Positions 1 through 9,232 of a stretch of 64,000 nucleotides of DNA are shown piece after piece. Position numbers and translations under genes: made by a program. Numbering within the stretch: position 1 is the first letter of the stretch; each line of letters starts with the position of its first letter. Under the pieces are notes generated by a model that saw only the letters and a program-made list of their open reading frames with translations, was not told the DNA's origin and ran no database searches. The stretch comes from Promethearchaeota archaeon (GTDB taxonomy: Archaea > Asgardarchaeota > Lokiarchaeia > Sigyniarchaeales > SOKP01), in NCBI GenBank assembly GCA_016839555.1, contig JAEOUA010000011.1, forward strand, positions 1-64,000, written 5' to 3'.

Positions 1-1429
1 AAATATCTGTAGCCGATTCATCACCTTCTTCCTCGCCTGAAAAAATAACGTCTGCGACATTTGAGATACTATAAGAACCCGACCAACCAGAAGGTCTTCC
101 AAGAAATAGATAAGAATAGCCGCGATCTGGACCACCAGTTCCTGGAGCTCCGACAAGTAAGTCATCATAAGTATCGTTATTCACGTCTCCTATCCGAGCA
201 ATGGAAGTTCCCATATTTTCTCTATATTTATTCCCAGTTATACCCATATCTATATTGGATGAAAGCGACATATCCATCGACCATCCTGTCGCTTTTCCTA
301 ATATTATGTATAATTTTCCTGCATCTTCAGCTCCATCATCATTGGCTCCTGCACCAATCGCAATATCAGCGAAACCATCTTTATTTAAGTCTCCGAAAAT
401 GGTTGCTGCCGTTCCAGAGCTATCACCATTATTCTCTCCAATAAATGAAGCATTTACATTCGATAAATCTACATCCTTTTGCCATCCAGATTTTCGTCCA
501 AATATTAAATACGTTTGTCCTTTATAATTATCATACCTTCGACTGGCAATAAGAATATCATTATAATCATCACCATTAATGTCACCTATTGCTTTTTCAA
601 GATCGAGACCTATATTATCATCTGGATTCTCACCCCTAAATGAGGCATTTACTGTAGAAAGTGGGGTATTCATCGTCCATCCCGATGATTTCCCTAAAAT
701 TAAATATACTTTTCCGGCATCTGTTCCCCCATCATCATTCTTTCTTGCTCCAATTATAAAATCATCGTAGGTATCGTTATTTACATCTCCAACGCCTGCT
801 AAATTAGTTCCGGCGCCATCATTATTATTTTCCCCATAAAAAGAAGCATCTGCATCTGATAAATTCATCTCAATTGACCATCCAGACTTTTTCCCAAAAA
901 ATAAATAACTCTGACCTCTTCCACTTCCATGTGTATCATCACCAGGTATCCCAGCAAGAATATCATCAAATCCATCTCCGTTGACATCTCCAACACCTTT
1001 TACATTCATACTGGTTTTATCCCAATCTGGTTCTTCTTTTAAAGTTACATTCGCATTAGTTACATTCATATTCATTTCTAAAGTTATATTGGATCCAAAG
1101 AAGATATACGCTTCTCCATAAAAATTAGTAGTTCTATTTACATAGCATGCAATAAGAATATCATCATAGCTATCACCATTGACATCTCCTACAATATCTA
1201 TATTCTCTCCAGCATTTCTTTCTGCTGCCTCACCAATAAAAGAGGCATCTGCATCGCTTAGACTGATCTGAGTTCCAGCAGATTTAATGCTTGAAGTTTG
1301 AATGGTGCGTCTCGAATAAACGGTATCCACTTGTACCTGCATAACGCTTGTTATTGAGATCATACTCAAGATAACAAATAGCAATACCACATGTTTTAGT
1401 GTTTTCTTATTAGGTATTTTTAAGTTCAT
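1..1429 (-). CDS. FG-GAP (integrin-alpha-like) repeat surface protein, C-terminus beyond window
   Basis: Reading the minus strand from the ATG at 1429 gives an open frame of about 476 codons that leaves the window at base 1. Residues 12-30 are hydrophobic after a lysine-rich start, which looks like a signal peptide or anchor. At least six repeats of about 65 residues follow, each with a calcium-loop motif such as GDVNGDSYDDILIA or GDVNNDTYDDLLVGAP (near residues 81, 147, 214, 281, 345 and 413) and a linking YLFFGKKSGW-type strand. This is the FG-GAP/VCBS beta-propeller pattern found in integrin alpha chains. The protein is probably secreted or cell-surface; its ligand is unknown. Short plus-strand frames over 61-770 are antisense shadows. 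Confidence is high for the family and low for function. Confidence 0.88.
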   Translation of the reverse strand, partial: MNLKIPNKKTLKHVVLLFVILSMISITSVMQVQVDTVYSRRTIQTSSIKSAGTQISLSDADASFIGEAAERNAGENIDIVGDVNGDSYDDILIACYVNRTTNFYGEAYIFFGSNITLEMNMNVTNANVTLKEEPDWDKTSMNVKGVGDVNGDGFDDILAGIPGDDTHGSGRGQSYLFFGKKSGWSIEMNLSDADASFYGENNNDGAGTNLAGVGDVNNDTYDDFIIGARKNDDGGTDAGKVYLILGKSSGWTMNTPLSTVNASFRGENPDDNIGLDLEKAIGDINGDDYNDILIASRRYDNYKGQTYLIFGRKSGWQKDVDLSNVNASFIGENNGDSSGTAATIFGDLNKDGFADIAIGAGANDDGAEDAGKLYIILGKATGWSMDMSLSSNIDMGITGNKYRENMGTSIARIGDVNNDTYDDLLVGAPGTGGPDRGYSYLFLGRPSGWSGSYSISNVADVIFSGEEEGDESATDI

Positions 1430-1770
1430 AGTTTTTATAATAATTTTTTTAATTTAGATAAAAATTTATTTTTCTTATTACATAAAAATTGATTTGTCTT
1501 TTAAACAAATAGACATGATGCTATATAAAACTTTCCCTTTTATCGGAAGCTTAATATACATTACCTAGTCTATTAAATATATATCTATAGCAATATATTT
1601 AAAGAAACAATTTTCTTTATTTTGAAATTTTTAGTATATCTAATATCCTCTTGTATTTAAATGAAAAAATAATTATGCCACTCTAAAAAAGTTTTTACAA
1701 AATTTACAAAATCAAATTTATTCAAAATGTGTTTTCTAATAAAAAATAATATAATAAGGAAGAAAAAACC
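1430..1770. other. AT-rich intergenic region with a likely promoter for the FG-GAP gene
   Basis: No convincing coding frame is visible. On the minus strand a TATA-like TTTTATATAG lies at 1530-1521. It would place transcription start near 1495 and give the FG-GAP gene a leader of roughly 65-70 bases. The segment next to 1770 is the 3' flank of the minus-strand small gene. The promoter assignment is inference from base pattern only. Confidence 0.4.
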
Positions 1771-2199
1771 TCAATTTTTAAATGATTGTTTATCTATTTC
1801 TATACTCATTTTATTCATTCTATTAATGGTTTCCTTTAGGTTATTAAGTGCTATATGGGGAAATAGCATACTTATGTAATCTACGAATATTTCGCTGAAT
1901 TCTTTAATTACAAATTTCAATGTAAGCTTCCCTATATAATTCAATTGATCATCTAATAATTGTGTACCCGTAATTAGATATGATGTTTTTTTGGTAATAC
2001 GACGTCTTCGAGGAGAAAACAATTTTTTAATAGAGGTTTCTTTTTCCATATCTTCCAGATATTTTTTTAATGACTCCTTGGAGAGCGGGAAAGTTTGCAA
2101 TAAATCTTTTTTAGTATGATTATCCACTCGAAGTTTGTTAAAGGTAGAAAAAATCTTTAATATTTTCTCATATTCAGCTCTTATATTTTCAAAGTTCAT
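1771..2199 (-). CDS. Hypothetical helical protein (142 aa)
   Basis: I do not recognise this family. The product is predominantly helical and charged, with a basic patch (SPRRRRITKK) near the middle and a hydrophobic helical C-terminal half (KFVIKEFSEIFVDYISMLF). No cysteine clusters or enzymatic motifs are visible. A longer frame can begin at a TTG at 2214, but the ATG at 2199 is preferred: it is preceded by a G-rich stretch (AGAGAGTTGAG), and an upstream imperfect copy of the gene start preserves exactly this ATG. The basic patch and the two palindromes just upstream make a DNA-binding regulator conceivable, but no helix-turn-helix is evident. Confidence 0.6.
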   Translation of the reverse strand: MNFENIRAEYEKILKIFSTFNKLRVDNHTKKDLLQTFPLSKESLKKYLEDMEKETSIKKLFSPRRRRITKKTSYLITGTQLLDDQLNYIGKLTLKFVIKEFSEIFVDYISMLFPHIALNNLKETINRMNKMSIEIDKQSFKN

Positions 2200-2277
2200 G
2201 TTTAAATATCTCAACTCTCTAATATTAATTTATATTTAGTTATCATATTTTCAAAATTCATGTTAAAATACTTCACC
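2183..2277 (-). repeat. Tandem duplication of the 5' end of the small gene, with a truncated 16-codon copy
   Basis: A 33-base segment covering the ribosome-binding region and first codons occurs at 2183-2215 and again at 2245-2277, with 28 of 33 positions identical. On the minus strand the upstream copy encodes MNFENMITKYKLILES and then stops (2261-2211). The intact gene begins MNFENIRAEYEKILKI. The two starts align codon for codon, so this is a diverged tandem duplication that left a leader mini-ORF ending 12 bases before the real ATG. It could be a dead remnant or a translated leader peptide. Confidence 0.7.
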
Positions 2278-2286
2278 TAAGATTTG

Positions 2287-2308
2287 ATTAGGTAATTAAT
2301 TACCCAAT
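2287..2308. promoter_or_regulatory. Palindrome 1, candidate operator
   Basis: The core GGTAATTAATTACC (2291-2304) is a perfect inverted repeat. With flanks it spans 22 bases with one mismatched pair. It shares the half-site ATTAGGTAAT with palindrome 2, whose centre lies 134 bases away. It sits about 90 bases upstream of the minus-strand small gene. A dimeric transcription factor site is the natural reading, but this is inference. Confidence 0.55.
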
Positions 2309-2420
2309 TTTTCTTTTCTATATAAAGGAAAAATCACTAAATCAACTTGATCATAATATGGAAAATAGGAAGAAGAGATTTTTTTTCTTCATTTCTTGTG
2401 GACTAAATTTTGATGAAGTC

Positions 2421-2442
2421 ATTAGGTAATGCATTACCTAAT
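2421..2442. promoter_or_regulatory. Palindrome 2, perfect 22-base inverted repeat, candidate operator
   Basis: The half-site ATTAGGTAATG is followed directly by its exact reverse complement, giving a perfect 22-base palindrome. It differs from palindrome 1 only at the two central bases and one outer base. Two such near-identical palindromes in one intergenic region are unlikely by chance, even in AT-rich DNA. They could regulate either divergent neighbour. Confidence 0.6.
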
Positions 2443-2797
2443 CGTCATTTTTTGCCATCGCGAAGGCAAACCAACAAAAATATTTAAATATATGACTATC
2501 TTAATAATATTCATAATAAAGAGATAAAAGACTCTAAAAATAACATCCATAACTTAGGATAAAAGAACCTATGTAATGGGAGAATAAGAATAAATTTGCA
2601 ATTAGTTCAATTTAGGTTAGATAATTTAGAAGTATTTCCAGATTGTAAAACGCAGCGATTTATATTATACAAAAAATCAAGATATTCCATCATCTTTGAA
2701 TTACATTTTCCTCATTTTTTGTTTTCTTGTTTAAATAGGCATAATAATAGTTTTAGTAACTATAGAAATAATCATAAATTAGAGGTAATACGAAATT

Positions 2798-3766
2798 ATG
2801 GAAAAACAATATTCTAAAAGAAAGGTTCGTCGCAACGCAGGAGTGATTTTAATCCTCTTTTCTTTATGTGTTTTACCGCTCATTATGAGTATCCCTTCAC
2901 TTTTGCAAACTCAATCTCCCGAATTTACTTTCCTCGGGATTGATCGGGATAATTCCCAACAAGGGTTTAGTAGTGATTTTGGACCTTTTGAAAACATAGG
3001 AGAGTTATCCATAAATGACTTGATTATTACTCAATATGAAGACAGCATTGGGTTGGGTGAAAAGTCTCGCTTCATTTATAATATTTTTCCTTTCAATCCA
3101 CTTGAGGATGAGCAGCATATTCCACAGAATCCTTACGGAAATAATCTTTTTAGTTTTAAAATCCCGACGGTATTCAAGTATGAGAAAAAGCAAGGAACTA
3201 CCACTCGTAATAAGGTTTTAGATTTGAGTACACTAAATCTTATTCCTGGGATATATAATGTGTTTGTTACCTATGCCAAATCCTCTCTACTCTCTTTCCT
3301 ATACGGGTTCCATCGAGCAGAACCTCAGCAATATATCCTTAAGCTAACAAAAGATTATGTAAGATTGATGGGTAACCCTCTCTTAAATAAGGATGATATT
3401 GCATTCGGCAATGTATATACCATTGAAAATGCTCAAAATTCATGGGATGTGCATTACGAGGGCTATTTGTTAAATTCGAAAAATGAACCCCTGAAATATA
3501 AAACAATAGAACTTTTTTTGGAAAAGCAAAACCACTGGGTTAGTGTGGGTAAAATAATTACTAACGAATATGGCTATTTCCATCATGTGGAAAAGGTGTT
3601 TGGTTCATTTGAAGTGAACAGTTTGGCAAAAATAATATTCGAAGGAGATGTGTGCTATGAGCCTCTAGAGCTTATTGAATACGCGGGTTTAGAAACGGAT
3701 CTTGGCACGGGAGAATCCTTGTTAAAAAATATCCTTGTTAAAAAATGCCCTCCCATGCTCACTTAA
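2798..3766 (+). CDS. Secreted/membrane-anchored protein, N-terminal part of an interrupted giant gene
   Basis: The 322-residue product begins with a basic stretch (KRKVRRN) followed by a hydrophobic segment at about residues 14-34, a signal peptide or anchor. The rest is beta-rich. Residues of about 215-285 (for example YEGYLLNSKNEPLKYKTIEL followed by ITNEYGYF) resemble the Ig-like or carboxypeptidase-regulatory-like folds common in archaeal surface proteins. The frame ends at a TAA at 3764-3766. A second stop in the same frame follows at 3815, and the large frame downstream is open from 3855 with no proper start. I infer that this is the N-terminus of one ancestral gene running to 9089, or a secreted partner of the downstream product. 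Confidence 0.7.
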   Translation: MEKQYSKRKVRRNAGVILILFSLCVLPLIMSIPSLLQTQSPEFTFLGIDRDNSQQGFSSDFGPFENIGELSINDLIITQYEDSIGLGEKSRFIYNIFPFNPLEDEQHIPQNPYGNNLFSFKIPTVFKYEKKQGTTTRNKVLDLSTLNLIPGIYNVFVTYAKSSLLSFLYGFHRAEPQQYILKLTKDYVRLMGNPLLNKDDIAFGNVYTIENAQNSWDVHYEGYLLNSKNEPLKYKTIELFLEKQNHWVSVGKIITNEYGYFHHVEKVFGSFEVNSLAKIIFEGDVCYEPLELIEYAGLETDLGTGESLLKNILVKKCPPMLT

Positions 3767-3980
3767 GTCAATATGAATATTAATCCCAAAACCAAAATAT
3801 TTCTGTGTGGCCTTTAAATGATAATCTACTTTTTCCAAAATTATTTTGCGATAATCGAAGGAAATCCCTGAGCTCTTCATCGGACTGGATTTCGATTATA
3901 CCAACATCGATTACGAGCAATTTACCACCGCACTCTACACCTATAATGATTATCCTTTCTACACCTATTATCATAAAGGG

Positions 3981-6900
3981 TTGGCTGGAATTCCCAAATG
4001 GTCTGATCCCTATCAATATAACACTTTAGGCTACGTGGAACAGAAAATTACGGGAGCCAGTACCGTTATGAACGCCATTTTTGGGGATGCAGAACCCATC
4101 TTAGATGAAATTCGACCTATTAGTTACGATGGTGCGATTCGATATATATTCGAGAAGCGCTCATATTCCTCTCCCGCTTCACCATTATTCCAGCCAATTG
4201 TGTTAAGTGAACCGAGATATAACCTCCTCAAAAAGCTCGGAATAGTGTCTCCGGGACATTTAGGCATTATAGTAAAGCATACAAGCTCATCAGGCTCTTT
4301 GGGAATGAACCCTTACTGCCTTACAAGAGCAGAAAGTCTACAATACGGGGCAAAGATTCCCTTAGCCTTCAATAAAACCTTCGGATATCCCATCATTTCC
4401 ATCTCACTTGCCATTAAGCAAGGAGGTCGCACCATAGATACCATTACTATTCCCGAAGAAATGTATGAAGTGAAAGGAGGGGATTTACTCCTTACTTCCT
4501 CTTTAGAAGACCTAGCTGAAACTTCAGATAAGTATAAGGTATTTATAGGCTCTGATACGGAGAGCCTTCCTTCCAACATGTATTATCAAATGGAAGTGGT
4601 ATTCCATCGCTTCGTTCCGCTTACCCCAGAATACGAGGGTTTAGCATTAGCCCAAGTGGGACACTATGCGGTCATGGACCAAATTCACCAGTACACCTTT
4701 GCGGAGATTTCCAGCAATATGATCGCCGAGATCGGCTACACCGAAGTGCTCACCATGCTTTCTACCCTAGCGTCAGCACCCGCCATGATTTTTTACTCCT
4801 ATGCATCATTTAGGGCAGAACAACAGGCAGAAACACAAGTGCTTAAAGAATTTATAAAAGGAATCCATGAAGTGCTATTCAAAGCATTTGTAGTAGCTCC
4901 AATCTCGGAAACTATTGAAGAACTCACCATCGATGTAATTCTGGAGGGGCTTGTTGAGGGATACCTGCGAGAATGGGGCTTTTCGGATAACTTCGGGCAG
5001 TGGTGCTCGCTCATTGCGACCAGCATCCGGGAGGGCGTGAGCCTCAGTAATCGGATTGATAGTTCCATTAAGCATAAGTCAAAAGCAAAGTTTGATTTAG
5101 AATCAAAAGTAGGCAAAATAGAATCCCAACTGAAATCGCAAGATCTTAACTCCGAACAAAAGCAAAAACTTCAAGATGAAAAGCTGGGACTTGAATCGGA
5201 AATAGCGACTCTTCAACAGAAGATCGATAGTAAGCTAGCCATACGCGACGCCCTTAAATTAGTGTCCAGTGTAATGTTCGCGGCTGCCTCCATGGGATTC
5301 GGCGGACTTTCTCTGGGAGGGATGTCCAGTCTTATCAGTACCTCCTATGATCAATTCGTCAAAGAACCACTTCATAATGCGCTCTTAAAGAACTCCAAAA
5401 AACGGACGATTGGGTATCAACTCGGACAAATCAATGCAAAAATTGACAAACTTCAAGAGAAAATGGAAACCCTCGATACCGATTCCAAAAAGTATAAAGA
5501 CTTAGAAAAAACCTATTATCACCTGATATATGAGCAAAATCAACTAAATGCCCTTAAGGAGCAGATTGCCAAGGCGTCCGATATATCGCAAAACATTAAT
5601 TCTGAAGTATTGGATGAAACGGGTTCCATAGAACTTTCTCAACAAGAAACCGAGGTGCGCCTGAAACTTAAAAAACTTTCTAATTTAGGAGGAAAATATG
5701 GAAAAGAATTTAACATACGAGCATGGGCTGATTATGCGCTTTCTCTTGATGAAGTTCAAGCACAAGAAAAAATTCAAGCTAAAATTCTTGAGTATAAATA
5801 CAATGAACATCGTTTAACTTTAGAACAGCGCAAAGATCACATCGAAAAGGAAATCCTCCTTGCTAAATATACCTTACAAGCAAATGGAGATCCTGTTAAT
5901 GCTCGTTATCTAGACATGATGGGAACAGTATGTACCGATCCTATGGTATATGCCACTCCTCGAGATAGAAGTCTCTTAAGGGATTTTTCTACCGGTGTTC
6001 CCAAACAAGCTCAAAATGCTTTTGTAAAACTCGATGGAGCGTGGAAAGATTTTGATACTCCCCAGATGCGCGCCTTATATGAGTTAGAAACTGGTAAGGA
6101 TGCAACTGGATTTGATAATCGATACAATCCACCACAAATAAAGATTGAACAAGAATATAAAAAATGGATATATAAGAAAGTAACTGTACAAGGATCCAAT
6201 ATAGCATTCAGAGTTCCTGCCATGATCATTAAAGAAGGGGAATCACATACAAATGATATTATTGACTATTGGAGAAGTAAATTGTACGATATGGATAAGA
6301 TTCATACTAAAGAAAGAATTATTGGTGAGAAAATTGAATTTGAATTAAAAGTTATCGAGCCTAATGGTAGAGTATTCACTTTTTATGAATTTAGCCATAA
6401 AGATATTGATATTTCTCAATTTATTGCGGATGAAAATATAAAATTTCCTATTTTTCAAATTCAAGAGCGAACCGATACCGTTAAATTTGAGAGAACACCT
6501 GCATGGGATCAAATGATCGAAGACGCATTAGCAATAAAGAAATCTGGTGGAGATTATCCTTTTGGTAAAGATAATCCTGCCTCCCCTATGCGAGATGAGC
6601 TAAATACTATGCGTGACAGATTAATGGTACTTCTTAATCATATGGTCTATAGTAATACCAAAGTAGATATTAATTCTTATAAAAAATTATATGCAAAAAT
6701 GGGAACAAGTCAAAAAGCATTTGAAGCTATTATCGGTAAATGCGCTAAAGGGTATAATAAGAAAGTTGATGATGCGGGTAATACAGTTTTTCATCCTTAT
6801 TTCGGTCCTAATCAAGAAACAATTGCAAAATGGGAAGCCAATATTATTAAAGATATTTATTTGGATTCACATCTGAAAGATAAATCTTCTAAAGCACAGC

Positions 6901-9089
6901 TTGTAAAGGATTTCTTTAATCCGTATTATAAGATGATGGGCATGGATTATGATAATGACTATTATTTGGATGCTTATCGCTTTCTATATACTCTTTCTGC
7001 TTATCTTTATGAAAAGGGTTATATTAGTGGTGCTGAACCCAAACAATTGGAAAAGGAATTTTCATCTGTTTTAGGAGAAAGTCATGACTTAACGAAAGTT
7101 TATAATGATTTGAAGGATGGAGAACATGAGTTGCCACATTCAGAAATTATTTTAAAGATTTTCCAATTATCAATAAAACTAATTCAAAAAAAAAGTGGTG
7201 CTATAGAAGATATAGAAATTCTTGATTTAATCAGAAGCAGAAATGGAGAAGATTGGAATTCTAGACTTTTTAGTTCTCCTGCTGTGGTTAGAAATCTTAA
7301 AAGTGAAAATTCTGTTTACAAGGAAAGCGCGTTTGGGCGATTTCTCATCGACCTTGTAGATGACGATTCTTTTCGCAGTGTTTTTATTCTACCGTTCTTA
7401 GAATATAAGGGTATTGATATTTTAGACCTTGATTTAGACATTGATTTGGAGCAAACAATTCGTAGAATTTCAAAATTACTTTTTGGAAAAGAAAGATATA
7501 TATATCAAAATCCTTCAAAGCCAATAATATCAAAATTAATGGAAAGTTTATATCGTATTCTCACTTTAAGTCAAAAGGATTTAGGTTATAATGTCCCAGA
7601 AGATAGGTTAAGGATCATGAAAGAGAATTATATTACAAAGATTCATAATTTTATAAAAAATAATGAAATAAGAATGGGAACTCCTAAAGGTTTCGATCTA
7701 GCTACTTTTGATGAAAATTCTTTTATTAATACTAAAGTGGATGTTTTCATTTATGTCTATTTATCATATCTGGTTCACAATAACATTTACTATGCTCCAA
7801 TTGAGGATGTTACTTCTTTAATGCCAAGTTTAATACATGGTTTAGATATTTCGAAAACTAGTTCTTTGCCTACTCTTAAGGGTACTGTCGATGAGATTGT
7901 GTCTTATATTGATGCTAATATAAAAAGTTATTATTCTTCAGATATTTCATATGAAGAATTTGCCATGAAAAACGATATCTATCAATTAGCAATTCACTAT
8001 CTAAATAAATACATAAATGATTTTAAGTTTAAGCAAAAGTCTGATACAAGCTTCTCTTTTAATTACGAGTATACTTCCATCGAACAATTAATAGCACATT
8101 CGAAATATATGTCAGATGAAGTTTTTGAAAATCTAATAAATCAAATTTTTTCTGCAGAAAAAGATAGTAAAAAAGCTTTAGGATTATATAAGAAACTTTA
8201 TGCGGAAGATCCTGGAATCGACAATATTTTGGCCCCTTCTTTGCTAACTAGTGCCGAAATGACAAAATTTGATGGAATTACTACAGATCATTTTAAAGAG
8301 TTCATAAAATTCTATAAAAATAAAGGTTATAAATTATTTGATTCTGGAAAAGTATCTTCTTCTAGTGAGGATATTTCCAAAAGTTTCATAGAGTTAATTG
8401 AAAGAATACAAGAATATGCATTCTATGACTCAGATATAGAAAGCCATACACATCCCACTTCTTATGTGGACACCGCGGAAATTCTTAGATCCATGGGGGA
8501 ATATTTAGCTCATGAAAAACCCAGTTTGGGTAGGGCGCAAGTCAGTCAAAATTCTTATCGATATTGGAATGGAAAAATTGATCTTTATTTGCATGAATTA
8601 AGCGGAAATAACGAATTTGCGATTCGCGATTTTAAACCTCGATGGGATGCAGATACTGGAGGTGATTTAAACTCTCATTTCATTAATACTTTTGCCCAAG
8701 TAATTGTGTATTGTCTCATTGAATTGGCTGCTTTAGAACAGGGAGTTGATATGAGTAGTGAAGAGATCACAATGCTCGGAGGTGTGTTCAATGAAAAGGT
8801 TGCAGTAGAATTTGATCCTAAGAGAATGTACATATTACTCTTCGATCTTTTGTTGAATGTGGAAAGTTCAGAATGGCATGATCATTTAGAGAAAGATATT
8901 GATCTGAGTTCTGATTATGAAGTTGATTTACCGGATATTTATAAGATGTTTTTCATTGATTGCTGGCAGATAGGAGATATTAAAGCCTATCTGGAAGCCT
9001 CCGGTTATACCGAAGCCCAAATCAGTGAGTATGAAAGTAAAATAGAGGAACTTCAAACAGAGATTGGGGATATAACCTCACCGCCTTAA
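3981..9089 (+). CDS. Giant protein (about 1,700 aa) with coiled coils and a C-terminal PD-(D/E)XK-like region
   Basis: The frame is open from 3855; the TTG at 3981 is only the first formal start, and no good start exists nearby. That supports an interrupted gene continuous with 2798-3766. Numbering from 3981, hydrophobic segments lie near residues 255-277 and 425-453, and heptad-rich coiled coils near 365-420 and 470-530. The C-terminal region contains GKID (1531-1534), RDFK (1549-1552) and QVIVY (1573-1577). That spacing matches the D...DxK...QxxxY arrangement of RecB/Cas4-type PD-(D/E)XK nucleases. The first third is visibly richer in G+C than the rest, so the gene may be chimeric. A toxin-like or surface function is possible but unproven; no whole-protein family is recognised. 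Confidence 0.75.
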   Translation: MAGIPKWSDPYQYNTLGYVEQKITGASTVMNAIFGDAEPILDEIRPISYDGAIRYIFEKRSYSSPASPLFQPIVLSEPRYNLLKKLGIVSPGHLGIIVKHTSSSGSLGMNPYCLTRAESLQYGAKIPLAFNKTFGYPIISISLAIKQGGRTIDTITIPEEMYEVKGGDLLLTSSLEDLAETSDKYKVFIGSDTESLPSNMYYQMEVVFHRFVPLTPEYEGLALAQVGHYAVMDQIHQYTFAEISSNMIAEIGYTEVLTMLSTLASAPAMIFYSYASFRAEQQAETQVLKEFIKGIHEVLFKAFVVAPISETIEELTIDVILEGLVEGYLREWGFSDNFGQWCSLIATSIREGVSLSNRIDSSIKHKSKAKFDLESKVGKIESQLKSQDLNSEQKQKLQDEKLGLESEIATLQQKIDSKLAIRDALKLVSSVMFAAASMGFGGLSLGGMSSLISTSYDQFVKEPLHNALLKNSKKRTIGYQLGQINAKIDKLQEKMETLDTDSKKYKDLEKTYYHLIYEQNQLNALKEQIAKASDISQNINSEVLDETGSIELSQQETEVRLKLKKLSNLGGKYGKEFNIRAWADYALSLDEVQAQEKIQAKILEYKYNEHRLTLEQRKDHIEKEILLAKYTLQANGDPVNARYLDMMGTVCTDPMVYATPRDRSLLRDFSTGVPKQAQNAFVKLDGAWKDFDTPQMRALYELETGKDATGFDNRYNPPQIKIEQEYKKWIYKKVTVQGSNIAFRVPAMIIKEGESHTNDIIDYWRSKLYDMDKIHTKERIIGEKIEFELKVIEPNGRVFTFYEFSHKDIDISQFIADENIKFPIFQIQERTDTVKFERTPAWDQMIEDALAIKKSGGDYPFGKDNPASPMRDELNTMRDRLMVLLNHMVYSNTKVDINSYKKLYAKMGTSQKAFEAIIGKCAKGYNKKVDDAGNTVFHPYFGPNQETIAKWEANIIKDIYLDSHLKDKSSKAQLVKDFFNPYYKMMGMDYDNDYYLDAYRFLYTLSAYLYEKGYISGAEPKQLEKEFSSVLGESHDLTKVYNDLKDGEHELPHSEIILKIFQLSIKLIQKKSGAIEDIEILDLIRSRNGEDWNSRLFSSPAVVRNLKSENSVYKESAFGRFLIDLVDDDSFRSVFILPFLEYKGIDILDLDLDIDLEQTIRRISKLLFGKERYIYQNPSKPIISKLMESLYRILTLSQKDLGYNVPEDRLRIMKENYITKIHNFIKNNEIRMGTPKGFDLATFDENSFINTKVDVFIYVYLSYLVHNNIYYAPIEDVTSLMPSLIHGLDISKTSSLPTLKGTVDEIVSYIDANIKSYYSSDISYEEFAMKNDIYQLAIHYLNKYINDFKFKQKSDTSFSFNYEYTSIEQLIAHSKYMSDEVFENLINQIFSAEKDSKKALGLYKKLYAEDPGIDNILAPSLLTSAEMTKFDGITTDHFKEFIKFYKNKGYKLFDSGKVSSSSEDISKSFIELIERIQEYAFYDSDIESHTHPTSYVDTAEILRSMGEYLAHEKPSLGRAQVSQNSYRYWNGKIDLYLHELSGNNEFAIRDFKPRWDADTGGDLNSHFINTFAQVIVYCLIELAALEQGVDMSSEEITMLGGVFNEKVAVEFDPKRMYILLFDLLLNVESSEWHDHLEKDIDLSSDYEVDLPDIYKMFFIDCWQIGDIKAYLEASGYTEAQISEYESKIEELQTEIGDITSPP

Positions 9090-9124
9090 TTTTTTAAATT
9101 TTAATTTTTTTTTAAAGATTTTTT
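9090..9124 (+). terminator. Poly-T terminator after the giant gene
   Basis: Immediately after the stop codon there are T runs of 6 (9090-9095), 9 (9105-9113) and 6 (9119-9124) bases. Archaeal RNA polymerase terminates at such oligo-dT tracts. No clear hairpin precedes them. Confidence 0.5.
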
Positions 9125-9232
9125 CTTGATAATTTAAAAAATTATAAAGGAGGAAAAAGTTTTTATAACCTCATCATTATATACCTCAAGAAGGAAAAAC
9201 CAAATTTAAATTGAAAACCGAATAATTCGCCT

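Larger units (their letters stand above)
2262..2797. other. Long intergenic region between divergent genes, holding two palindromes
   Basis: About 530 bases separate the minus-strand small gene and its leader mini-ORF from the plus-strand secreted-protein gene. The segment contains two related palindromes, listed separately, and is otherwise AT-rich. A 73-codon frame at 2596-2817 begins with TTG, overlaps the next gene and has no recognisable features, so it is not called. Confidence 0.5.

Noticed and set aside
61..770. Plus-strand frames of 63-127 codons at the left end
   Set aside because: They lie antisense to the FG-GAP gene, whose repeat structure is unmistakable on the minus strand.
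2596..2817. 73-codon frame with a TTG start
   Set aside because: It overlaps the start of the secreted-protein gene, has no ribosome-binding site and has no protein-like pattern.
3805..4029. Short frames around the break in the giant gene
   Set aside because: They are out of frame with both flanking coding parts and low in complexity; best explained as noise in a damaged stretch.
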